This document shows, one piece after another, positions 17,517-26,208 of a stretch of DNA of 64,000 bases; the first letter of the stretch is position 1, and each line of letters starts with the position of its first letter. The notes under the pieces were generated by a model. The model worked only from the letters and a program-made list of their open reading frames with translations. It was not told the DNA's origin and made no database searches. Origin of the DNA: Devosia litorisediminis (lineage in GTDB: Bacteria > Pseudomonadota > Alphaproteobacteria > Rhizobiales > Devosiaceae); contig NZ_JAGXTP010000001.1 of the NCBI RefSeq assembly GCF_018334155.1, forward strand, positions 1,922,001 to 1,986,000, given 5' to 3'. The translations under genes were made by a program, and so were the position numbers.

Positions 17517-18307
17517 TTGTAGACGGACTGGAACATACGATCCCAGCGCACGTTAGCGGGCCACTGCCAGATCTGCCAAGGCGGCAGGTTATCCTTGATG
17601 GAGAAGAAGCGCGCCTCGGCCTTGGCAATCAGGTTGATGTCGGGGACATAGCCGACCTGGCTGAGAACGCGGCTATCAGCGGAGCGGTCGCGATTGTCGC
17701 CCATCATGAAATAGTGGCCGGCGGGCACGACATAGACCTGAGTGTTGTCGAGCGGAGCGCTGTCGGAGATTTCCTGGATTGTGTGCGTGGTGCCTTCAGG
17801 GAAGGTCTCGCGGTACACGGTGACCTCGACGGTCTGACCCGAGCTGTCGGTATCCATGGTGGTACCGATCTCTTCGCGCTCGACCATCACATCATTGATA
17901 TACAGGCGGCCGCCCTGCATCTGGACCCGATCGCCCGGCAGACCGACGATGCGCTTGATGTATTCGATGTTCTGCGGGACCGGACGGAACACGGCAACGT
18001 CGCCACGGTTGGGATCACGCCCCAGAATGCGGTTGGAGATCGGCAGCTCGAAATCCAGCGCCGTAAAGTTGCCGTAGCGCCCCAGCGAGAAGGAGTGCTT
18101 GCCATAGCCCCAGACGTATTTGTTGGCGACGAAATAGTCGCCAATCATCAGCGTCTGCTGCATCGATGCGGTGGGAATGGAAAATGGCTGATAGAGGAAA
18201 GACCGCAGCACGATGGCGATCAGCAGCGCCTCGACCACGACAACGAAGGTTTCAACCCATTCATTGGTCGCGGACTTGTTGGCAGACTTGTCGGCTGGCT
18301 GGCTCAT
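17513..18307 (-). CDS. lepB: signal peptidase I
   Basis: 264 residues with one N-terminal membrane helix (about 18-38, ETFVVVVEALLIAIVLRSFL) and a periplasmic catalytic domain. The Ser/Lys dyad is Ser48 in PTASMQQTL and Lys118 in YIKRIVGLPGD; the later box MMGDNRDRSADSR is also present. It removes signal peptides of exported proteins. It is 30 bp after acpS and overlaps rnc. Confidence 0.96.
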   Translation of the reverse strand: MSQPADKSANKSATNEWVETFVVVVEALLIAIVLRSFLYQPFSIPTASMQQTLMIGDYFVANKYVWGYGKHSFSLGRYGNFTALDFELPISNRILGRDPNRGDVAVFRPVPQNIEYIKRIVGLPGDRVQMQGGRLYINDVMVEREEIGTTMDTDSSGQTVEVTVYRETFPEGTTHTIQEISDSAPLDNTQVYVVPAGHYFMMGDNRDRSADSRVLSQVGYVPDINLIAKAEARFFSIKDNLPPWQIWQWPANVRWDRMFQSVYK

Positions 18308-18337
18308 GGATTTCCCCGGATCGGTAACGCGGCAGCG

Positions 18338-18757
18338 TTATTCCGTTGCGGCAGCCGGGTCAATCGGCAGCGCCTCAATGATGACGAACGCCTGGGCAAG
18401 CCCGGCGTCATCGGTGATGGTGAGATGGATGTGGGGCTGATAGCCCGGCGGCACAAGGCGGTCGAGCGCTTTTGCGGCCCCATTGGTCAAATGCATGGTC
18501 GGTTTGCCCGAAGGCAGGTTCACCACACCCATATCGCGCCAGTAGACACCGTGGCTCAGGCCGGTGCCAAGAGCCTTGGAGCACGCCTCCTTGGCGGCGA
18601 AGCGTTTGGCGTAGGAGGCGGCGCGTTCGGCGCGGCGGTCTGACTTGCGCTGCTCGATCTCGGTAAAGCAGCGCGTGGTGAAGCGCTGACCATAGCGTTC
18701 AAGGGTCTTGGCGACCCGACCGATCTGGCAGAGGTCCGAGCCCAGCCCGATGATCAC
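18338..18757 (-). CDS. acpS: holo-[acyl-carrier-protein] synthase
   Basis: 139 residues. It transfers 4'-phosphopantetheine from CoA to apo-ACP. Metal ligands are Asp8 in [11 protein letters not shown] and Glu57 in [14 protein letters not shown]. The start is a GTG at 18757 whose last bases overlap the pyrE stop (GTGA), preceded by a GGGGG tract. Longer in-frame starts lie deep in pyrE and would not match the family. It lies between pyrE and lepB, as in related genomes. Confidence 0.94.
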   Translation of the reverse strand: MIIGLGSDLCQIGRVAKTLERYGQRFTTRCFTEIEQRKSDRRAERAASYAKRFAAKEACSKALGTGLSHGVYWRDMGVVNLPSGKPTMHLTNGAAKALDRLVPPGYQPHIHLTITDDAGLAQAFVIIEALPIDPAAATE

Positions 18758-19347
18758 TTGACCCCCTGAATGCCGCGGCTGCCCGGCTTGATGGCGGGAA
18801 TGGCGGCCAGCTCTGGCGGCAGCTGATCGGCGGGATATGCCGGGACCTTGTATTCGATCAGGCTGACCAGCGGCACACCAACATCGGCTTCGCCGCCCGA
18901 GCGATCGATCAGGCAGGCGGCAGCGACGACATTGGCGCCAATATCGCGCAAAGCGGCGACGCATTCGCGGATCGACAGGCCGGTTGAGACGATGTCCTCG
19001 ACCACGATCACCTTGTCGTCAGGTGCAATCTCAAAGCCGCGGCGCAGCTCAAACTTGCCATCGACCCGTTCGGTATAGAGCGCTGGCAGGTTGAGATGGC
19101 GCGCTGTTTCATAGCCGGGAATGATGCCGCCAATGGCGGGCGAGACGACCTTGGTCACATCGCCAAAGCCATCGGCATGGATTTTAGCGGCCAGTGCCTT
19201 GCAGAGTTTTTCCGTCTGGGCCGGATACTGAAAGACCTTGGCCTTTTGCAGAAAGACTGGCGAGCGCAGGCCCGATGACAGAATGAAATGCCCCTCGAGC
19301 ATGGCACCGCATTCGCGGAACACGGCCAATACGTCATCTCTTGTCAT
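18754..19347 (-). CDS. pyrE: orotate phosphoribosyltransferase
   Basis: 197 residues. The PRPP-binding motif is [13 protein letters not shown] (113-125); [14 protein letters not shown] and [16 protein letters not shown] are also typical. It makes OMP from orotate and PRPP in pyrimidine synthesis. The reading frame overlaps the end of rsh by 14 bp and acpS by 4 bp. This rsh-pyrE-acpS order recurs in alphaproteobacteria. Confidence 0.95.
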   Translation of the reverse strand: MTRDDVLAVFRECGAMLEGHFILSSGLRSPVFLQKAKVFQYPAQTEKLCKALAAKIHADGFGDVTKVVSPAIGGIIPGYETARHLNLPALYTERVDGKFELRRGFEIAPDDKVIVVEDIVSTGLSIRECVAALRDIGANVVAAACLIDRSGGEADVGVPLVSLIEYKVPAYPADQLPPELAAIPAIKPGSRGIQGVK

Positions 19348-21619
19348 CGCTAAACCTCTTGTCGACGTTGCCGTCCCATTCGAGCGTGGAAATCATCGAT
19401 GCCTCGCGGGTGCCGGCGCGCTGCACGGCGCTGAGGCCGGGACTACGCTTGAGCGTTGCCAGAACATCGGTGAGTTGCGCAAGGTCACGCACCTCGATTT
19501 CAAAGATCATCTGGTGAAAGTCTGGCGAAATCATCCGCATCACCAGATTGTTGATATTGGCGTCGCAGGCCGCAATTGCCGAGGAAATCTGGGCCAGAGA
19601 GCCGGGCTTGTTCACCGACTCCATGGAGATGACCGTGGCATAGGGGCGATCTTCGCGGCCCGCCAGGTTCCAGCGCACATCGACCCAGGCCACATCGCTG
19701 TCGTGCAGATCGATCAGGGCATCGGAATGGATGGGGTAAATCAGCATGGGCTTGTCGGGCTGCAGAATGCCGACCAGGCGGTCGCCCGGCACGACGCCCT
19801 CGGAAGTCACCGTGACGCCCATGTGGAAATCCAGCTGCGCCAGCGCGGCCTTGGCCTTGGGGCCGGAGCGCTGCCCGCCGGGGACGCGGAAGCGAAACAG
19901 GTCAGTGGAGCGCAGGGCAAACCAGCCATCGGCGGTATCGGCAACCGGTAAATCAAGCTTGCGGCGGCGTTTGCGCAGTCCCTTGACGGTCGCCAGCTCG
20001 GTGGCCAGGGCTTCGGACGCGATCTTGCCCTCACCGACCGCAATAAGCAGGTCGCGGCGGCTCGGACTGCCAAGGGCCTCTGCGAGTGTCTTGGCCTCGG
20101 TCTCGTCGAGCATGACGCCTTCGCGCTCAAGCATCATGTTGAGGACGTGTTCACCCAGCGCAAAAGTGCGCTGGGTAGCAGCGTGGCGTACGGCCCGGCG
20201 AATGGCTGCCCGTGCCTTGCCGGTGGCGGCAATGCCCAGCCAGTTCATCGGCGGCATGTGGTTCTGGTCGCGAATGATCTCGACTTCGTCGCCCGAGCGC
20301 AATTGCGTCACCAGCGGCAGGATAGCGCCATTGATCTTGGCGCCGACGGTCGTGTCGCCGATATCGGTGTGCAGAGCATAGGCGAAGTCGATCGGCGTCG
20401 CGCCGCGCGGCAGGGCAATCAGCCGTCCGCGCGGAGTGAAGCAGAACACCTGATCCTGAAACAGCTCAAGCTTGGTATATTCGAGGAAGTCCTCGGTGGA
20501 ACTGCCCGCCGTCAGATGGGCAATGGTCGAGCGCAGCGACCCATAAGCCTGGGATTCATTCTCGATGCGGCTGAGATCAGCCGAAGCACCATCCTTGTAA
20601 AGAGCGTGTGCGGCAATGCCGAACTCTGCGATCCGATCCATCTCTTCGGTGCGAATCTGCAGCTCGGCGCGCTGACGTCCGGGGCCAACAATGGTGGTGT
20701 GGATCGACTGGTAGTCATTGTGCTTGGGGACCGAGATATAGTCCTTAAAGCGACCGGGCACGACCTTCCACTTGGTGTGAACCACACCAAGTGTATGATA
20801 ACACTCGTCAATCGACCCAACAATCACCCGGAACCCAATGATATCGGAGAGTTGCTCAAGGGCGATGGATTTGCGTTCGATCTTGTTGAAGATCGAGTAG
20901 GGCAACTTCACCCGGGCCTTGACGCGTGCGGTGATGCCTTCGGCCAGAAACCGTTCGGTCAACTCGGTCGAGATGGTTTCGATGGTTTCGCTATAGGCGG
21001 CCTGCATCTCGTCGAGGCGGGCGACAATGGCAAAGTAGTGCTCGGGCTGCAGGATCTTGAAGGAGATGTCCTCAAGCTCGTTGCGCATGTCCTGCATACC
21101 CATGCGGCCGGCGAGCGGGGCATAGATATCCATGGTCTCCTGGGCAATACGCGTGCGCTTTTCGGGCGGCATGTATTGCAGGGTGCGCATGTTGTGCAGG
21201 CGATCGGCAAGCTTGACCAGCAGCACGCGTACGTCCTGACTGATCGCCAGCAGCAGCTTGCGCAGGTTTTCAGCCTGAGCTTCCTCGCGCGACACCAGAT
21301 TGAGGCGTTCGATCTTTGTCAGGCCATCAACGATAGCGCCGATCTCAGCACCGAAGAGCTGATCGATCTCGGCCCGGGTGGCGTCGGTATCCTCGATGGT
21401 GTCGTGCAGCAGCCCCACGACGATGGAGGCATCATCGAGCTTGAGCTCGGTGAGGATGGCCGCCACTTCGAGAGGATGGTTGAAATAGGGGTCGCCGGAG
21501 GCACGCTTCTGCGAGCCATGCTTTTGCATGGCGTAAACGTAGGCCTTATTCAACAACTGCTCGTCGACGTTCGGGTTATACGCCTGAACGCGTTCGACAA
21601 GCTCGTACTGACGCATCAT
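19334..21619 (-). CDS. rsh: bifunctional (p)ppGpp synthetase/hydrolase (Rsh)
   Basis: 761 residues. An HD hydrolase domain has [10 protein letters not shown] (69-78) and [11 protein letters not shown] (137-147). The synthetase domain follows with IGFRVIV (catalytic Asp259 just before it), RFKD at 290-293, and [10 protein letters not shown]. RxKD, in place of the acidic motif of RelA, marks a bifunctional enzyme. TGS (about 395-455) and C-terminal ACT (about 685-760) domains complete the regulatory half. It is the single stringent-response enzyme typical of alphaproteobacteria. A terminator separates it from rpoZ, so it probably has its own promoter in 21620-21670. Confidence 0.96.
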   Translation of the reverse strand: MMRQYELVERVQAYNPNVDEQLLNKAYVYAMQKHGSQKRASGDPYFNHPLEVAAILTELKLDDASIVVGLLHDTIEDTDATRAEIDQLFGAEIGAIVDGLTKIERLNLVSREEAQAENLRKLLLAISQDVRVLLVKLADRLHNMRTLQYMPPEKRTRIAQETMDIYAPLAGRMGMQDMRNELEDISFKILQPEHYFAIVARLDEMQAAYSETIETISTELTERFLAEGITARVKARVKLPYSIFNKIERKSIALEQLSDIIGFRVIVGSIDECYHTLGVVHTKWKVVPGRFKDYISVPKHNDYQSIHTTIVGPGRQRAELQIRTEEMDRIAEFGIAAHALYKDGASADLSRIENESQAYGSLRSTIAHLTAGSSTEDFLEYTKLELFQDQVFCFTPRGRLIALPRGATPIDFAYALHTDIGDTTVGAKINGAILPLVTQLRSGDEVEIIRDQNHMPPMNWLGIAATGKARAAIRRAVRHAATQRTFALGEHVLNMMLEREGVMLDETEAKTLAEALGSPSRRDLLIAVGEGKIASEALATELATVKGLRKRRRKLDLPVADTADGWFALRSTDLFRFRVPGGQRSGPKAKAALAQLDFHMGVTVTSEGVVPGDRLVGILQPDKPMLIYPIHSDALIDLHDSDVAWVDVRWNLAGREDRPYATVISMESVNKPGSLAQISSAIAACDANINNLVMRMISPDFHQMIFEIEVRDLAQLTDVLATLKRSPGLSAVQRAGTREASMISTLEWDGNVDKRFSDDKR

Positions 21620-21670
21620 GGGATTGGTCGCTCGCTCGGAGGAAAGAGCTTAGCGCCTGTAACAGAAATG

Positions 21671-21704
21671 AAAAGAGCGCCCGATGCACATCGGACGCTC
21701 TTTT
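21671..21704 (-). terminator. terminator between rpoZ and rsh
   Basis: AAAAGAGCGCCCGATG (from 21671) pairs with CATCGGACGCTCTTTT (to 21704), a roughly 15-bp stem with one mismatch. A run of T follows on each strand, so it could end transcription either way; rpoZ on the minus strand is the natural client. Confidence 0.85.
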
Positions 21705-21733
21705 CTTACATGCAGTTTGCGTCAGAACGCAAA

Positions 21734-22102
21734 TCAGTCGTCGCGACGCTCGGGCGGCGCGAGGCTTTCGATGCCACGGAGCAGCTCTTCTTCGCTCATG
21801 GTATCGAAGCTCATCGAATCATCGTCGCTGGCGCTTTCGATCTGAGGCGCAGCATGGCTCTCAGGCTCGTCGACCTCGACATATTTCTGAAGCGAGTGGA
21901 TCAGATCTTCACGCAGATCATCAGGCGAGATGGCGCCGTCGCCGATTTCACGCAGCGCAACAACGGGGTTTTTGTCGTTGTCGCGCGAGACGGTGATCTG
22001 GGCCCCCGACGAAATCATGCGCGCACGATGCGCAGCCATGAGAACGAGATCGAAGCGATTGTCGATCTTTTCAATGCAGTCTTCAACGGTGACGCGGGCC
22101 AC
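21734..22102 (-). CDS. rpoZ: RNA polymerase omega subunit
   Basis: 122 residues. The omega fold is [20 protein letters not shown] with [13 protein letters not shown] and [14 protein letters not shown]; an acidic tail follows. It stabilises the beta-prime subunit and carries a ppGpp site in proteobacteria, which fits its place beside rsh. The GTG at 22102 has GGAG seven bases upstream and gives the usual N-terminus; a TTG 12 bp earlier was rejected because it overlaps that ribosome-binding site. Confidence 0.94.
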   Translation of the reverse strand: MARVTVEDCIEKIDNRFDLVLMAAHRARMISSGAQITVSRDNDKNPVVALREIGDGAISPDDLREDLIHSLQKYVEVDEPESHAAPQIESASDDDSMSFDTMSEEELLRGIESLAPPERRDD

Positions 22103-22134
22103 GGACGTCTCCAAAATTTATGGAATGAGCGCTT

Positions 22135-22163
22135 CCCATACACGAGCCTGTCACAGGACACAA
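22135..22163 (-). promoter_or_regulatory. possible rpoZ promoter
   Basis: On the minus strand TTGTGT (22158-22163) and TATGGG (22135-22140) are 17 bp apart, which would put the start of transcription about 26 nt before the rpoZ GTG. Hexamers only partly match the consensus. Confidence 0.4.
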
Positions 22164-22330
22164 GGATAGCGTGCCCTCCCCTGCCCGCGCTTCACGAAAT
22201 CGCGCTTAATCTTGCCAGTGCGATAAAAACATGTCACGTCTCGACAATTAAGACTTTCTGCGGAATTTAAGAGATCTTATAGACCGACTTTCCGTAATCG
22301 CGCCGTTGCCAGTTGATTGAGGGTTTTCAG

Positions 22331-22900
22331 ATGAGCATCGACCCAAACGAAAAAATCGTCCTGTTTATCGATGGCGCCAATCTTTATGCGACATCGAAAG
22401 CGATTGGCATCGACATCGACTACCGGCGCTTGCTGGCCGAGTTCAAAGCCAAGGCGTTCCTGCTCCGCGCCAATTACTACACCGCGCTAGTTGAAGATCA
22501 GGAATATTCCTCAATCCGCCCGCTGATTGACTGGCTTGACTATAACGGCTTCACCGTGGTGACCAAGCCCGCCAAGGAATTCACCGACGCCACAGGCCGC
22601 CGCAAGGTCAAAGGCAATATGGATATCGAGCTGTGCGTGGACGCGCTCGAACTGGCCCCACACTACGATCACATGGTGCTGTTCTCTGGCGACGGCGACT
22701 TCACCGCTCTGGTTAAGTCGCTGCAGCGCATGGGCAAGCGGGTCACCGTGGTGTCCACACTGACCTCCTCGACCCCAATGATTTCGGACGATCTGCGGCG
22801 CCAGGCCGACTTTTTCATCGATGTGGCTGATCTGGCCAAGGCCGTCGGCCGCCCACCGGTAACGCGCCCGGTTCAGGTGCCCATGCCGGCCGACGAGTGA
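22331..22900 (+). CDS. NYN domain protein (LabA/DUF88-like nuclease)
   Basis: 189 residues with the acidic PIN-like NYN fold: LFIDGANLYATSKA (Asp14 region), KGNMDIELCVDALEL and HMVLFSGDGDFTALVKSL. These three acidic clusters bind metal in NYN RNases. The ATG at 22331 has GAGGG upstream. Relatives are often next to rpoZ in Rhizobiales; a role in RNA processing is likely, but the substrate is unknown. It is divergent from rpoZ and convergent with smpB. Confidence 0.88.
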   Translation: MSIDPNEKIVLFIDGANLYATSKAIGIDIDYRRLLAEFKAKAFLLRANYYTALVEDQEYSSIRPLIDWLDYNGFTVVTKPAKEFTDATGRRKVKGNMDIELCVDALELAPHYDHMVLFSGDGDFTALVKSLQRMGKRVTVVSTLTSSTPMISDDLRRQADFFIDVADLAKAVGRPPVTRPVQVPMPADE

Positions 22901-22914
22901 TGTCGAAAGCCTGA

Positions 22915-22933
22915 CGCGGCTACACTAGCCGCG
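22915..22933. terminator. hairpin between NYN gene and smpB
   Basis: CGCGGCTA (22915-22922) pairs perfectly with TAGCCGCG (22926-22933) around CAC. No T-run follows, so termination is uncertain. The smpB stop codon (22925-22927) lies inside the hairpin. Confidence 0.5.
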
Positions 22934-23422
22934 CCCGCCTTCTTTCATGATGCGGGATTTGTCGCGATTCCAGTCGCGATTGCGCTCGGTTTCGCGCTTG
23001 TCGTAGTTCTTCTTGCCCTTGCCCACGCCAATAAGCAGCTTGGCAAAACCCTGATCGTTGAAGAACAGCTTGAGCGGCACGATGGTGTTGCCGGCGCGCG
23101 AAACTTCCTGATCGAGATGAGCGAGCTGCTTGCGCGAGACAAGCAGCTTTCTGCGGCGCTTTTCTTCGTGATTGAAGCGGTTCGCCTGCAGGTATTCAGG
23201 GATATGCGCGTTGATCAACCATAACTCCCCGCCCTCGGGTGAGGCGTAGGATTCGGTGATCTGAGCCTTGCCCAGACGCAGCGACTTGACCTCGGTGCCG
23301 GTCAACACAATGCCGGCCTCCATGGTTTCGCCAATAGCGTAGTCATAGCGCGAACGGCGGTTTTCAGCCACGAGACCGTGGCTGATCACACCGTTTTTCG
23401 ATTTATCGTTCTTTGGAGCCAT
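22925..23422 (-). CDS. smpB: SsrA-binding protein SmpB
   Basis: 165 residues. It binds tmRNA and brings it to stalled ribosomes for trans-translation. Clear signatures are [40 protein letters not shown], and [20 protein letters not shown], with a basic tail ending [11 protein letters not shown]. The ATG at 23422 ([11 protein letters not shown]) lies 5 bp after the dapA stop and matches the usual N-terminus; a longer frame reaches into dapA. tmRNA itself is not in the window. Confidence 0.96.
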   Translation of the reverse strand: MAPKNDKSKNGVISHGLVAENRRSRYDYAIGETMEAGIVLTGTEVKSLRLGKAQITESYASPEGGELWLINAHIPEYLQANRFNHEEKRRRKLLVSRKQLAHLDQEVSRAGNTIVPLKLFFNDQGFAKLLIGVGKGKKNYDKRETERNRDWNRDKSRIMKEGGRG

Positions 23423-23427
23423 AGGCT

Positions 23428-24303
23428 TTAGATAAGACCTGCATGGGCCATTGCAAAGTCCATGGCCTCCTGGGTGGACTTTGAAATGGGTACGAGTGGC
23501 AGGCGCATTTCGTTTGCGCACAGGTTCAGCCGGTTGGCGACGTACTTGGCGGGCGCCGGATTTGGCTCCATGAACAGATCCCGGTGCAGGTAGACGAGCT
23601 TGTCATGGATCGCCAGTGCATCGGGGAAATTACCCGCGAGCGACAATTCCTGCATCTGCGAACTCATGCGGGGCGCCACGTTGGCGGTCACCGAGATACA
23701 ACCATTGCCGCCATAGGCGTTGAAGGCGAGCGAGGTCATGTCATCGCCAGAGAGCAGGATAAAGTCCTTGCCCAACTTGGCGCGCTGCATGCTGGTGCGT
23801 TCAAGATTACCGGTCGCATCCTTGACGCCGATAATGTTGGGATGAGCCTCGTGCAGACGGGCAATGGTATCGACGGTCAGGTCAACAATCGTGCGACCGG
23901 GTACGCTGTACAGGATAATTGGAATCCCTACCGCACTGGCCACAGCCGAAAAGTGCTGAAACAGGCCTTCCTGATTGGGCTTGTTGTAGTAAGGCACAAC
24001 GGAAAGCACGGCGTCCGCACCGGTCGCCTCTGCGAACTTGGCCAAGGAGACGGCTTCGGCGGTTGCGTTGGAGCCGGCGCCAGCAAGAACAGGCACACGC
24101 TTATTGGCAACTTCAACGCAGATTTCGACAACGCGACGATGCTCTTCATGGCTGACGGTCGGGCTTTCACCGGTCGTGCCAACTGGCACCAAGCCGTGAC
24201 TGCCCTGCTCGATCTGCCATTCGACAAAGCTGGCGAAGGCTTTCTCATCGACAATCCCATTACGCATGGGAGTGATGAGCGCCGGTATCGATCCTCGCAG
24301 CAT
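23428..24303 (-). CDS. dapA: 4-hydroxy-tetrahydrodipicolinate synthase
   Basis: 291 residues, a TIM-barrel aldolase. Schiff-base Lys161 in IIGVKDATG, Tyr132 in ILYSVPGRT and Thr43-Thr44 in PVGTTGES are all present. It condenses pyruvate with aspartate semialdehyde on the way to lysine and diaminopimelate. It is probably cotranscribed with smpB, 5 bp downstream. Upstream (24304-24576) is a 273-bp divergent gap. Confidence 0.95.
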   Translation of the reverse strand: MLRGSIPALITPMRNGIVDEKAFASFVEWQIEQGSHGLVPVGTTGESPTVSHEEHRRVVEICVEVANKRVPVLAGAGSNATAEAVSLAKFAEATGADAVLSVVPYYNKPNQEGLFQHFSAVASAVGIPIILYSVPGRTIVDLTVDTIARLHEAHPNIIGVKDATGNLERTSMQRAKLGKDFILLSGDDMTSLAFNAYGGNGCISVTANVAPRMSSQMQELSLAGNFPDALAIHDKLVYLHRDLFMEPNPAPAKYVANRLNLCANEMRLPLVPISKSTQEAMDFAMAHAGLI

Positions 24304-24576
24304 TTGTCGAAATTTCCTTGGTTTAGAGTGCTACGGCGGTGCCGCAGCAGATGGTTTGAACCGGCAATGCTGCCGATTTTTTGACGCTGCACCATAGTTT
24401 TTATCAAATCACACCACAACGCCTAGTTGTGGCCCAGATGACGGCAAAATGACATCCGATGCGATTGCCGTCGGCGTTCCGCTGCGAAAACCGGTGTGAA
24501 CGAGCGCGTTTGACTAAAATTGCTTGAGACCGCTCCCCCGCTGCCGCTAGATGGGGACACTCGAAAGTTGCCCCAT

Positions 24577-25512
24577 ATGCCCCGCCCCAGAAGCATTCCT
24601 GACAATCACCCAGCCTTTGCCGACCTGCCAATCATCCATGTGTCCGTGGCTGGCGGTGTGCGGGCAGCGGTGCATGTGCGCGGCGAGCTTTCAAGCCAAA
24701 GCCTGCCGATCGTTTGCATTCCGGGCTATCAGCGCAATATGAGCGATTTCACCGCGTTCGCCGACGATTTCGGCCGCCTCGGCAATGCAGCGCCAGTGGT
24801 GCTGCTGGACCTGCCAGGGCGCGGACGGGCCGATAACCGCCAGCACGCTGGGGACTACAGTTCGCTGGTCGATGCGCGCGACGTGGCTGCAGTCCTGGCG
24901 GCGCTGGGCATTGAGCGCGCGGTGATCCTTGGACAGGGGCAAGGCGGACAGGTGGCCATGGCACTGGCCACGGCTCATCCACTGCTGGTGGCAGGCACGA
25001 TATTGCTGGATTCCGGCCCCGTTACGGATTCGCGAGGCATAGTGCGGTTGCGCAGCAATCTTGAACATATCGAAGCCCTGCGCGGCGCCAAGTCGGTAGC
25101 GGCAGGATTTCGACGCGTTCTGGGCGGCGACTATCCAGGCCTGCCGGTCGAGCAGCTCGATAAGCTAATCGGGCGGAGCCACTATCTCGACAAACGCGGA
25201 CGCGCCCAACCCCTTTATGACAAGCGCCTGATGGATGCTCTGGCCGACATCAACTTCGACGATGTGCTGACTGCGCAGTGGCCACTTTTCGACGCGCTTG
25301 GTTGCGCCTCCCTGATGCTGCTGCGTACCCAGTTGACCGACCAGTTGCGTCGCGAAACTTTTGACGAGATGGTGCGACGGCGCCCAGACGCTGTTGCGCT
25401 GACCATTTCGGGCCAAGGCTCTCCTGCCCTATTCGACCAACGCGAAGAAATTGAAGCGGTCGCCAAATTCGTCGCCAAAATTGGCGCTGTAGTGAAGACG
25501 CGTGCGGCCTAG
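24577..25512 (+). CDS. alpha/beta hydrolase fold protein, probably catalytically dead
   Basis: 311 residues with an alpha/beta hydrolase fold: VCIPGYQRNMSDF (oxyanion region), VVLLDLPGRGRADN and the nucleophile elbow ILGQGQGGQVAMAL. In the elbow the usual Gly-X-Ser-X-Gly reads Gly-Gln-Gly-Gln-Gly, so the nucleophile is Gly121. The acid may be Asp255 in TQLTDQL, but the expected His region reads ISGQGSPALFDQ with no His. Two of three catalytic residues seem lost, so it is probably a pseudoenzyme. It is convergent with the HhH gene, sharing a CTAG stop palindrome. The start at 24577 was chosen over an upstream in-frame codon at 24520. Confidence 0.8.
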   Translation: MPRPRSIPDNHPAFADLPIIHVSVAGGVRAAVHVRGELSSQSLPIVCIPGYQRNMSDFTAFADDFGRLGNAAPVVLLDLPGRGRADNRQHAGDYSSLVDARDVAAVLAALGIERAVILGQGQGGQVAMALATAHPLLVAGTILLDSGPVTDSRGIVRLRSNLEHIEALRGAKSVAAGFRRVLGGDYPGLPVEQLDKLIGRSHYLDKRGRAQPLYDKRLMDALADINFDDVLTAQWPLFDALGCASLMLLRTQLTDQLRRETFDEMVRRRPDAVALTISGQGSPALFDQREEIEAVAKFVAKIGAVVKTRAA

Positions 25513-26054
25513 GCACTGGCCCGTGTTTCGGAAATGAATTCGGCGGCCTGCTCAACCCAGCGTTCGCGCGCAATGCGTCCGCGCAGGACCAGCTTCTTGT
25601 CGATCCAGTTGGTGTTGGTCTTGGACCAGGCAGCAATCTGATCGAAGTGATAAACGCCCAACTCGTTGAGCGACGCCTCGATCTTTGGCCCAATACCCTT
25701 GATAAGCTTCAGATTATCGGCACCGCCGGGACGCGGGGCCTTGATCGAGGCTGGCTTGGGCCCCGTCCGCTTGGCAGCGGACTTCTGCGCGGCCTTGTTT
25801 GGCTTGCGTGTGGCGATAATGGCAGGTGGCGCTGGATCATTGGAGGCAGCCCGCGCCAGACGCGCCGCCGAGGACATGACCCGTTTGGGCGCTGCATCGG
25901 CTGCCCGCGCGGCAGCGATGGCTTCGGGTGTCACTATGCGGGTTCCGCGGCCAGCATGAAGAACCCAACGGACGCCATACCCGAGGACGCAGCCGAACAG
26001 ATAGGCAGCGAGAAACAGAAGCGTGGTTTCCAGGACATGGGTAAGGTTTGTCAT
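25509..26054 (-). CDS. membrane-anchored helix-hairpin-helix protein
   Basis: 181 residues: a membrane helix at 8-30 (LETTLLFLAAYLFGCVLGYG), a long basic Ala/Lys/Pro-rich linker (45-110), and a C-terminal helix-hairpin-helix domain starting NLKLIKGIGPKIEASLNELG (114-133), followed by FDQIAAWSKTNTNWIDKKL. This HhH type occurs on varied proteins in Rhizobiales, including NADH dehydrogenase and L21 extensions. Whether it binds DNA or protein is unknown. It lies 10 bp after a 37-codon membrane peptide gene, downstream of the large OmpA protein gene. Confidence 0.85.
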   Translation of the reverse strand: MTNLTHVLETTLLFLAAYLFGCVLGYGVRWVLHAGRGTRIVTPEAIAAARAADAAPKRVMSSAARLARAASNDPAPPAIIATRKPNKAAQKSAAKRTGPKPASIKAPRPGGADNLKLIKGIGPKIEASLNELGVYHFDQIAAWSKTNTNWIDKKLVLRGRIARERWVEQAAEFISETRASA

Positions 26055-26064
26055 GGCCGGCTGG

Positions 26065-26178
26065 TCACGACTTGGGCGCAGTGAAACTGCGCCATCCCAC
26101 CACCGTACCGATAATGGCCACGACAGTCAGATAGGGCCAATAGTATCCGAGCAAAAAAACCACTGAATCCCAGCTCAT
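26065..26178 (-). CDS. 37-residue membrane micro-protein
   Basis: A short reading frame on the complement, ATG at 26178 to TGA at 26065. It encodes MSWDSVVFLLGYYWPY then LTVVAIIGTVVGWRS and a short polar tail, i.e. one or two hydrophobic stretches rich in aromatics. It fits neatly between the large OmpA gene (30 bp) and the HhH gene (10 bp), all on the same strand. The ribosome-binding site is weak. A real gene is likely because of the composition and spacing, but homologues were not checked. The role may be as a small partner of the neighbouring membrane protein (inference). Confidence 0.6.
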   Translation of the reverse strand: MSWDSVVFLLGYYWPYLTVVAIIGTVVGWRSFTAPKS

Positions 26179-26208
26179 CGCCCATCACCGCTATAGTGTT
26201 GTGCCCGG

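Noticed and set aside
20147..22270. 707-codon plus-strand open frame opposite rsh and rpoZ
   Set aside because: Antisense shadow of two certain genes in a GC-rich genome; no domain recognised and it spans a terminator.
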